Source: Channa striata (Eukaryota; Chordata; Actinopteri; Anabantiformes; Channidae). Taken from it: a DNA stretch of 64,000 nucleotides. Made by a program: the position numbers and the translations under genes. Positions 49,616 to 60,500 of this stretch are shown one piece after another; position 1 is the stretch's first letter; the number at the start of each line of letters is the position of its first letter. The notes below the pieces were generated by a model. The model saw only the letters and a program-made list of their open reading frames with translations, was not told the DNA's origin and made no database searches. The stretch lies in contig CM065174.1 in NCBI GenBank assembly GCA_033026295.1, positions 26,653,720 through 26,717,719 on the forward strand. The letters run 5' to 3'.

Positions 49616-51381
49616 TGCTCCGGGAATATGCTGTGGCCCAATGTGTAAGTACTGTTGGCATGTAAAATAACCAGAGCGTAGAGTTTATTGCAGCGCTGCG
49701 TCTTGCCTTTGTTTATGTTGCGAGCGTAGTAGGCATGCTCGAACGCGCTGACGTCACTGCCCGTCTTCTTTTACGTTCACGTGACAAAGTCTGCACAGCT
49801 GGAGCCCTCTAGAGGCAGACACGAGCAGAGAGTACAGGTGCGAAGTCCCGTTTCCTCCAGCACTTTGGATTTGAAGTGAAATACAAGCTGTGGGAGGAAG
49901 AGTTGAAAGTGAAAATCAGTATCAAATAATGTAAAAAAATATTATTACAGAACACATAAGTAGGTGTAAAACAGTCGACAGGCTACTGGGTATTATAATT
50001 TCATTTGTTCTCATTGGGAACAAAAACATTTCAGTGGTAGTAGAAGAGGCCATGACAAGTCCACATAATTCTGAGCTAAATGCGCGTTGGGTCCCTCCAC
50101 AGTATGTCCACTGGATGCTGACAGGTTCACTTTGCTTTAACATGTTCTTAAAGTTCAGCTGACTAAAATGTGTGAAACAATGATGTATCCTAACTGATGG
50201 AAAACTATGAAAAAAAGCAGCACATAATGTGTAATTTCCTCACTTTGGTTATTGTTTTTTAAAGCACTTTGTAAACAAATGGTGAATTGAATTGAATGTT
50301 TGAATGTGAATATGGTTACACTTTTTTTTACTGCTGGGTTCAACTATCATCGTGATGAATAACTTATATTTCCTAGAGTGTAAGTACTTTAAATTGTGAT
50401 AGACATATTTGATGCAGTTATAACTTTCAGCTTTAATTTAAGAATATCTGTATCCACGTGGGAATTTTAACCATGTTAAACATTTACCCACCATAAATGC
50501 AAATAAAGTCATTTTAAAATACAAAAGTTAACATATGTTTTGTTTATTTTGTATAATTCCCCTTGTACTTACATCCATGTTTTATGTTGACTGAAGAGGA
50601 AATCCTGCTGGGGTGTGCAGTATTACATCCTAAGAGTTTGAGAATAAATACAGTTAGAATGTATTCACACATGGCAGAAATACATAAACCCAACACTCTG
50701 GTCTTTCACACACCAGTAAAATAGAACATTTAGGAGACTACCTTTTTTGTGAACCCGTTCTCATTTGTGCTGTAAACTGCTAACGAACTTGCAAAGGTGA
50801 AAACTGTGGTAAACGAAACATTCTGGTCATTAAGAAAGGAGAAGGGACATATCTGTCTTATTATAGAGACTTTGTTGTGGAACACAAACGGCATCTGCGA
50901 AAGGTGGAGCTGCTTTATTGATCAGCAAAACAACCAGGGACTAAAGCTGACAAATAAATATTTCCTTCTGGTTTTTAGTGGAGATAAACGTAACTACAAC
51001 AAAATTATTCCAGTACAAGAACTTCCGAATAATTACTTGTAAAGCTGTGAAAGTAAGCGCATCTGATCCCGTTCATCACACACATCGTAAGCGTCGACAG
51101 CACAATGACGTCACTGCGTCAGCACCAGTAAATGTCTGCGTCGGGACGGGGGCACGGAACTGCTGTAGGGTCGACGACTAATCGGAGATGAAGGAGAAAG
51201 ATGGAAATTAAACAGCTGCCGTAGATTCGTAGCCGTCAAACAGAGTCAGTACGGGTCGTTCTAGCGTCACGGCAAAGCGACTATTATATGAGGCGTCGCG
51301 GAGGAACCGTAGTAAGGTAGCGACTGTAGGTAGAGTCGGGGAGGCTGTAGCTGCTGGGGTTTTTTGGAGAGGGAAAACAAC
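49616..51381. promoter_or_regulatory. shared ppm1d/appbp2 divergent promoter region
   Basis: 1766 bp between the two start codons. Near ppm1d: a perfect p53 half-site aggcatgctc (49731-49740), a perfect CRE tgacgtca (49749-49756) and an E-box cacgtg (49778-49783). Near appbp2: a second perfect CRE (51106-51113) and CpG-rich sequence up to the ATG. The middle (49900-51050) is AT-rich. p53 and CREB control of human PPM1D is known; that these sites work here is inference. Confidence 0.6.
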
Positions 51382-51519
51382 ATGGCTGCGGTGGAGCTCG
51401 AATGGATCCCAGAAACACTGTACAACACCGCTATCTCGGCAGTGGTGGACAACTACAGCCGATCGAGAAGGGACATCCGCTCCCTCCCCGAGAATATACA
51501 GTTCGACGTCTACTACAAG
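51382..51519 (+). CDS. appbp2: appbp2 exon 1
   Basis: Residues 1-46, MAAVELEWIPETLYNTAISA to FDVYYK. The SLPENIQFDVYYK stretch starts the probable BC-box/CUL2-box that contacts elongin. Donor gtacgt, phase 0. Confidence 0.97.
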
Positions 51520-54500
51520 GTACGTGTCCCAGTCAGGTAGCTCAGGTGTGTGTGACGAGTTTTTGTAGGCAGTTGCTAACATTGCGGCTAACGTGAACTG
51601 AGTGGCTAACGGTAACTGGTCGTGTTAACGCTAGCTAACCCGGTTGAAACGCCGCCGAGCTCCTGAAGACGTCCACGGGTCCGTGTAGCCGAGCGTTTCA
51701 TTTCCTTCCCATGAAGATGGGTCCGCGCATGAATAACGCAACCCGCACTGGATATGAACCCAGAAATCCTGGATGACGCTGAGCAGCACTGGCCGTGGCA
51801 TGTTGGTCTGCGATGTCATCGCTTTATTAGTCAGCTGTTCGTGGCTTTTCTCGTCCGGAGGAACATGTTGGCCGAAGCTGCCCTTCCCCATTCATACGGA
51901 CACAGCGCGGAGAGCTGCCGGGCTCGAACCCACCGACTGAACCGCTGTCGATCAAATGCCGCTTTGAAAGTCATGGAGAAATGCCGACATCGTGAGTTCC
52001 GATTGCTGTGACAGATGTTAGAGGAAAACGATACGTAGCAGTGAAAGTTCATAACCTTGGCTCTGACATGGGCATCGGCGGCGAAAATGCCTATTCGTGA
52101 AGTAAAACATCTTCACATTTGCATAGTTGAAGGATAAATTAGATCACGTGACCAACAGTTTTAGTATATTTTGGTCTTGTAATCTAAATTCTATTACATG
52201 TGTGGTTGTGTCAACAACCCGTGCTATACCTAGATTTTCAATTGTAAAAACTGTGCTTATAGTATAATAACCTTATAAACCATAAACATAGTAATTGATG
52301 AATTTGTATAACAAAGATCCAACACCTTTTCAAACGCCGGCAGGGAAAGCAACATTAGCAGTTTTGAGGAATGTCAGAAGATTTAAAATATCTTTTCGGT
52401 CAGCTGTAGTGAGCTACTGTAGTTCAGTTTCCCTTCTTGCTTTGTTAGACTGCTTACATGAAGTCAGTCACTGGTCCACTATGGAGATAGTGTCATCTCA
52501 AACTCTCTCTGAACCTGGGTCACTGGGACTGCTGTCTGGGTCCTATCCATCAACTATTGCAAAATGTCAAAAAGTTTCTTTCCATATTATTTTGGTCACT
52601 GGGCAACTAGATACGGGATCGAATAGTAAATGTCAGGTGGAAAGCTGTTGTTGCTTCTTTTTCATTTAAGATGGTTATGTAGAGGACTTGGTTATAATAG
52701 CTTACTACTAAAATGCTCAGGCCAACCGGTCAAGGCAGACGTCCGTCCACCCTGAGCCTGGTTCTGCTGGAGGTTTCTTCTGTTAAAGGGAGTTTTTCCT
52801 CTCCACTGTTGCCTATAGCTGATCATGGAGGATTTGTTGGGGTTTCTTTAAATGTTTGTGAAGTCTGGACTTGATTATGTCTTGACTTCAAGTGCCTTGA
52901 GATGACGTTGTTGTGAATTAGTGTTATAAAAATAAAGTTGAATTGAACAATATGCTATTAACCCCAAAATCACAAAGTCAATAAATATCAATGTCATAAA
53001 ATAGCCATTAGAGTCTTGCCTATGTTGTCTTAGTAGAGAGGGACAAGAGGATTCAGCTGAACTCAATTTTAAAATCAGATCTAACAAAAACTGCACAGTT
53101 TGGGCAAAAAAGCAGTTTTCACCCATAATATGTATTTTGTAGGGACCAATATCGATTTAGTATGCCAATTATAAGTAAAATTAAGGTGCTGTTACTGTTT
53201 AACGCATGGATTACCCACAAATAATGTATCTCCTTTTAAGAAGCAAGCGAAATTGCAATATAGAAAAATAGACATTTTGGTTTTGGAATCTGTTCCAGCT
53301 CTTCTAACAATATTTTTGAATTAGAGACTATTTAGAGTGAATTTGTGTGAATCTAGACAAAGCAAATAAAAATTAGTTAATAGTCCATTTTTTTTTCTTT
53401 TGTCCAATGGAACCAATCTCTTTGAGACATTCCTATGACAGAGCGGGTTAAGCCAACACCTGCAGTTAGTAGTTAGTTGAGAGATACAGGTGAGACTAGT
53501 AATGTCCCCCACAGACACCACAATAGTGAGCCAATGAATATAACTGCTTCCAGCGCAGTGCATTTTGATGACAGACTAGACATCAGCAATTTTATTTTTG
53601 TTTAAATTCCTGAACAGTGGACAGTATTATCTAAAGCACGCCTTAAAACACGCCCATAATAGCCTCATGGAAAAAGAGTGCAACATTTAATTAGAATTTT
53701 TGGTCGCTTTAACGGCATGTTATTAATCAAATCAGTTATTTAATTTAGAATTGTGCTTCTAAAGGAATAGTTGACATGCATGTCATTTAGTGTCCCGCTC
53801 CTCTCATCCTTGCATCTCTGTGTGTCTCAGCTTTACCAGCAGGGCCGTCTCTGCCAGCTTGGAGGAGAGTTCTGTGAGCTGGAGGTGTTTGCTAAAGTAC
53901 TGCGGGCTTCAGACAAAAGGTAAAAACTAAGTCTAACCTGCACCTGAAACCTCAGACCCACCAAGCTGTCTTACAAACTGGTCAAAATGGCTCCAAAGCA
54001 GTTGATGCTGCATCTTCTGAACATTTCAATAGATCGGCAGTCTCTATGGTTGGATTTTTTAATATCAGGAGCCTTGCCACAGTTTTACAGCTGTTAATAA
54101 AAGGATCTAATGAAGATACTTCGTACTAGTAGTAGTGCGGTACATGTAGCTGTCCCAAATTGTCAGACGGATAAAAAGCGCATGAGCGTGTTGATGACGT
54201 TGCAGTCAAGTCAGAGAACCTTCATTTCAGTGTATGCACAGCTCCGCCCCGCTGTAAACAAAACCCGGTTTTCTTGCACCATGTTGGGCCTTCTGTGCGT
54301 GCTGTTTGCACAGGAAAGTGAGCAGATTTTGACATGTGAGGATGCCTATTACTTGGGAGATCTCTAGCTGTGTATCTGAATTCTCTGAACGTTGTGGGGG
54401 GTTCATTTGTGCAACAGGCTAAGGATTCATAACAGGAGACATATATAATCTGGATATTAAACAGCTTGGTAAATCTCCACACTTTTAGGTTATGGTACAT

Positions 54501-57500
54501 TATAGATGCCATTGTTTATAAGTTAAATATGAATGCATTATTGCCAGTAGCATGGCAATATTCATCACCATTATTATTGACTGACCCATCAAACAGTCTG
54601 TATGTCAAGACTTGTGATAGGTGCTTAAATGTAACAATAACCATTGATCATGACCGTACAGTTATGCCCCCCACTGATAGTCTATTCATTTGTCCTCCTT
54701 ACTGCAGACACCTCCTGCACCACTGTTTCCAGGCACTAATGGACCATGGGGTCAAAGTGGCCTCAGTTCTGGCAAACTCTTTCAGCCGTCGCTGTTCCTA
54801 CATCGCAGAGTCCGACGCACACGTCAAGGAGAAAGCCATCCAGTTTGGCTTTGTGTTGGGTAAATGCTGGGATAATGAATGAGGTGGCAGAACATCAGAA
54901 ACACCTCTTTTAATGCATCCAATACAACTGTACATCCCAATGTCTCTTTTCTGGCACTTTCAACCTAAAAAAAAAGAAATTTTAACCCTGTAAAAGTAGA
55001 ATTCAGGAAAGAGCACAATAATATAGTTAATAATAATAAATGTAACATAATGCTGGGCCTGATCTGTGTGTATATGATATGTATAGCAGGAAAGTAACCG
55101 TGAAACAGTAACTAAGGTTAAAGTGGGACCTCAGAGATGGTGGTGTTGATTTTACCTACATTATGTGTCAAACAATAAGTCACTGTAACATTATCTCTAC
55201 TTCAAATAGTCCCCATCTTCACCCACAAGCAAGAACTGTATAGTTCACTTGTAGATTGTTCTGTAGCGTACAACACATGTACTGAAGTGTTTGTTCGCTC
55301 TGAAACATTTGTGTTTTTAATTTAGCCATGATGTAGTTTCTCCCCCTGTTACAAATGTTTGTCAGATTAGTTGTAGTTCGTCACGGGAAGTTGTTTTTTC
55401 CGAAAGAGTACTTGGTGACCCCCACTTTACCAAGATGGTGTTAACTCCCCTGAGTTGAAGATGGGCGGAGTGACCCGATGCTTTTTGATTCCAGGCGGAT
55501 TCTTGTCTGATGCGGGCTGGTATGGAGATGCCGAGAAAGTGTTTCTGTCGTGCCTGCAGCTGTGCACACTCCACAGTGAGGTCCTCCACTGCTATCGGGC
55601 TGTGGAATGCTGTGTCAGGTTAGTCTTAAAAACCTGTTTATGTAATTAGATTTACCAAGAATGTCTTTGTCTACGCTGTGTTAATCACTTTCACATTTGT
55701 TTGTTACTGTAAAACAAGACATTTCATGTTGTAGCCAGTGGTGCACACAGGTCACTATTGAAGGAGCACTCTCTGACTACAGTCCAACTACAGTTTGCCG
55801 CTCTTGCAAAATTATAAACATTTATTTATCATATACATATTATTTATGAGCACTAGCAAGAACACATAAAATGACCAACAATATCCAGGGAAATGTATTG
55901 GTGTATGACGTAGAATGAAGAACTGTTCTTAGGAAGATGACCACCTTTGGTCTTAGTCATCAGTAACAGAAACCATTTTTGTACGTACGTAAATGTGTGT
56001 ACATCAAATAATGGCTCGTTAAGAAGACTCATTCATTAAACAAACTAGATGCGCACACCAGAGATGGTTACTAAATGTTGCTAGCTTGTCTCCGCAGGCT
56101 GCTTCATGTCCGTAACGGCAACTGTAAATACCACCTGGGGGAGGAGACCTTCAAGCTTGCTCAGTCTTACATGGACAAACTGGCCAAACATGGCCACCAG
56201 GCCAACAAGGCAGCACTGTACGGCGAGCTTTGTGCCTTGCTCTTTGCTAAAAGCCACTATGATGAGGTACGGCTAATTTATGAATAGTATTCTCTTTATT
56301 TTAGAAATCAAGTTTGTTTTACACTGTAATGGCGGTTGCGTTTCGTAAGCGTGAGGTAATCATCTTGTGAGTTTTGTAACTCCTCTTTTTGTCTGTGTTT
56401 GGACTCATGTCACAGGCATACAGGTGGTGCATAGAAGCTATGAAGGAAATTACTACAGGATTGCCTGTCAAAGTAGTGGTTGATGTTCTACGGCAGGCCT
56501 CCAAGGTAACAGCTTAGTTAATTATATATCATCTTATTATCAGAAAACGTTGGGTCAGTCACTGTTAGGGTTAACGTGTCTCAGATCAGCACTTTTTTTG
56601 TACACAGAAAAGTTGCAATATTGAAGGTAAAACTGATATTAAACTTGAGCTTTCTTCCTGCTGCAGGCCTGTGTGGTGAAGAGAGAGTTTAGGAAAGCAG
56701 AGCAGCTGATCAAACACGCAGTCTTTCTAGCAAGGTAACCCGCTGTGGCGTATGAGATTCAAAATGATTCTAGTTCTTTTGTTTGTCATGAATTCTGATT
56801 GTTTTGTGTCTTACAGAGAACATTTTGGACACAAGCATCCAAAGTACTCCGACACGCTGCTAGATTATGGATTTTACCTATTAAATGTAGATAACATATG
56901 CCAGTCAGTTGCTATTTACCAGGTTAGTAGAGTTATGTTTTGAGTGTATGCACGTGTATGCATGACCGTGAATGCATTTTTAATTCATTCTAGAGCTGTA
57001 AAGACTTGTAATAACTGTCACAATGGGTTATGGAACATGTTGAACTGTAGCTTGCTTATCAGTTTTGTCTGAAATTGATGTTACAGCCCAGTGAAATGAC
57101 CATTATGTGAATGCCCCTGAATACTTGCAGATTTTTACTTAAAAGTCCCATCTCTCTGCATGACTTCCAGACAGCATTGGACATCCGACAGTCTGTGTTT
57201 GGCGGGAAGAACATCCATGTTGCCACAGCCCACGAAGACCTGGCCTACTCCTCATACGTGCACCAGTACAGCTCTGGGAAGTTTGACAACGCTCTGTGAG
57301 TACAGCCACTCTTACAAACTCAGGACTATTCCTAGACCAGCCCGACGTGTGCTTTAGACATGAACTTTCTTGTAGGTGAAGCACAAGACCTTGACTCATA
57401 CTGCGCTGGGCTGATGTGTTCGGCTCACTCTGCTGGCATTTTGTGACTGCATGCTTTGGCCATGTGACATTTTAAATACTAAAACGCACTGGTCATTTTC

Positions 57501-60500
57501 AACACTGTGATGGATTTAAAGGTGAAACAGAACCGAATGAAAGATGTCGTTGTATTTTTAAATGATGCAGTGATACTTGTTTCTGTACACAAAGGGCCTC
57601 ATTAAAAATTGGGTAATACTCTGAGACTCTGATTCACTTTTGCAATGTATGAGCTTCAAAACAGTTTTTTTCAAGTCAACCCTTGACTTTCTTGGAAGTG
57701 TTTATCCTAAAGTGAATATAGTAGATTGCCAAGTCTGAGTAGCATTACATGTTTGGGTCAGCTACTGTGTTTATCTCTCAGATTCCATGCAGAACGTGCC
57801 ATAGACATCATAACTCACATTCTGCCTGAGGATCATCTGCTGCTGGCCTCTTCCAAAAGGGTCAAAGGTAAATGGAGTTTCTTAGAGATGTGAGCCTCTT
57901 GCAGGCAATCTTCTCTTAACGCAAGATCGGTGGCACGTCGCCATGATTCTTGTACTTGTGTATTCAGACACTAATATTTATGTCAACACATGGACAAATT
58001 CCACCAATCAACACACTAATATTACAAAGCAAAAACATGTCTTTAAAAAAATGTATTTCTGTGGCTGTCTAAAATGTGGTCTGGCATATTCTGTTTGCTT
58101 TCGTTTCCACCACTTCACCGAAACTCCTCTGATGCAAATGACAAAATGCACAGATGTGGATATAATGTCCCAAACACTGTCAAGACAAAAAACAAGACAT
58201 GAAGTCCAGGGAACTCTCTGTAGACCTCCATGATATCATGTTTTTGTGAGGCACAGGTCAGGACAAGTGTATAAAACCATTAAGCTTTGAATGTTCCCAG
58301 TAGCACAGTGGTCTCAATAGTTGTGAAATGAAGAGTCCGGAACCACCAAGACTCTTCCTTGAGTTGGCTGACAGGCCAAACCTAGTATGCGGACAATTAG
58401 GTATCTAACCTGGACTCTAGCCGAACTTCAGTTTCCTGCAGAGACGCGAGAACCAGGCACAAGAACAAACATCCCAGTAACACTCCATCAGTCAGACCTA
58501 CAGTAGAGGGACTGGAGACCGATAAGAACTTAGGATGAATGCAGACAAATACAGAAAAGTGTTTCAAGAGAGCTGAGAATGGGCTGATTGTTCACTTTTC
58601 AGTACGATAGTGATGCATAGCAAACAGCCAAAACAACACTTCAGGACAAGCCTCTGTTCTCGAGTGTCAAAACCAAAGCCCAGACTTCAGAACTGTAAAT
58701 TATTACCAAAGGGGAACTAATCTGAGGCTCGGTATACGTCTGTACATTTTAGTCTCTTAGTTTTAGTTGAAACGTTTATAAAATATGTTTTTACTTTCTG
58801 TGTAGATTAATTGGATTTATTTTTCTGTTTTAAAGTAAATTAGGAACAGTAACAAAAATGGAAAAGGGTTAAATGCTTTCTTACATGACTGTGGATGAAC
58901 TGCAAATGTTTTGGACAACAAAGACCAAATTGGCAACAAAGTTATAGCTGCTTTGGAGTTATTGTTCAGGTCCAGTTTAGGAGAAGCAGAGTCAACATGA
59001 ATCGGCCATTGAAATGTTTCATCGTTGACCAATCTAATAATGATACTTGGCAATTTCCAATTTCTAAGAAACAGATTTAATTATTAAATAAGAAGCTTTT
59101 ATACATTTAAGTAAATTTTAGAGGTGGAATTTTTAGTTTTGTTTTAATATATTTAATGCAACTACTGATTTCAGGTGCAATATTGGAAAGGGATTTACAC
59201 TTTATCATTATTAAAATGTTCTTTATTTAATAAAGACTGATTTAGACCTGAACATTTTGATGCCATAGTATAACATGGTTATGTGGCTCCCCGGTTGCAG
59301 TGGTTTAATGTGTACATGTCATTTTTAATTTGTGTTAGCCCTGATCCTGGAGGAGATTGCGATTGATTGCCACAATAAAGAGACAGAGGAGCGCCTTCTG
59401 CAGGAGGCTCACGACCTGCACCTCTCCTCACTTCAGCTGGCCAAAAAGGCCTTCGGAGAGTTCAACGTCCAGACAGCCAAACACTATGGCAACCTAGGAC
59501 GGCTCTACCAGTCCATGAGGAAGTTCAAGGTGTGTGTCTCACTTAAAGGAGTAGTCTCTGTGTGCTGTCATGGACAAATGTTACAACTATTAAAACATCA
59601 GTATTATTATTGGTTATAACTTGTTGTTTAGTTTTTTAGGGATGCAATGCTAAAACACCATAAAAGCAGCTGTCCGAAGTGTGTGTGTGTGTGTGTGTGA
59701 GAGTTAAAAGTTCGGACAGGATCGGTCTGGCTGTCACACAATCAGTTGCTCAACAGAAAAAATAATATTCATAGTATTTCATAAAGAAAAATGAACATCA
59801 GTTAAATAGAACTCTACTTTCAAATCTGTAAAAATCATGACTGTACATTTATGCATTAATGATAATAAACTTAGGTTATCTCCAAATATAGGTTTTGTTT
59901 TCCAGCAAATAAGTGAATTACTGGTAATTAATGCTCTTTTGTTACTAATTCACAACACAAATGAAGAGTAGTTTCATAAGGTCAGTGATTAACTTTAAAA
60001 CAGCTCATTACTGCTGATGCTGTATGCTAGCAGACAAGAGAGAAAACAGGCTTTGAATCAGGGCTTGAAATTAATGCTGAATCTAGAGACCGTAAAAATA
60101 GAACCTGCAGCTACACAAAAATGAAAGATTTGGGACAACAGTGTGTGCAAATATGAATAATCATTTGTGTTCTGAGTCCCTAGGACATCAGTGCTTGAAG
60201 AAACCAGTGAGGCACATTAGTGCCGTGTTGCTGTACGTTTGATGTTAAAAAAGAAGCTCCCATTAACAAGGGTCATTTATCGCAACATCCAATAAACAAT
60301 CAGAAAGATGCAGACAAGAGATAATATCGATGAAAAAAGTCATAAAGCAGTGTTTGCCGTCAGTATACAGAGGAAATCTGTGCACCTGGTTTCCAAAATA
60401 AGTCTGACGTGGAGAAGAAATGAGCGTATATTCAGATTTCCAGTAACCTGCTTTAATCAGTGTATGGAAACCAGTCAATAAAATTTTGTTCTCTGCATTT

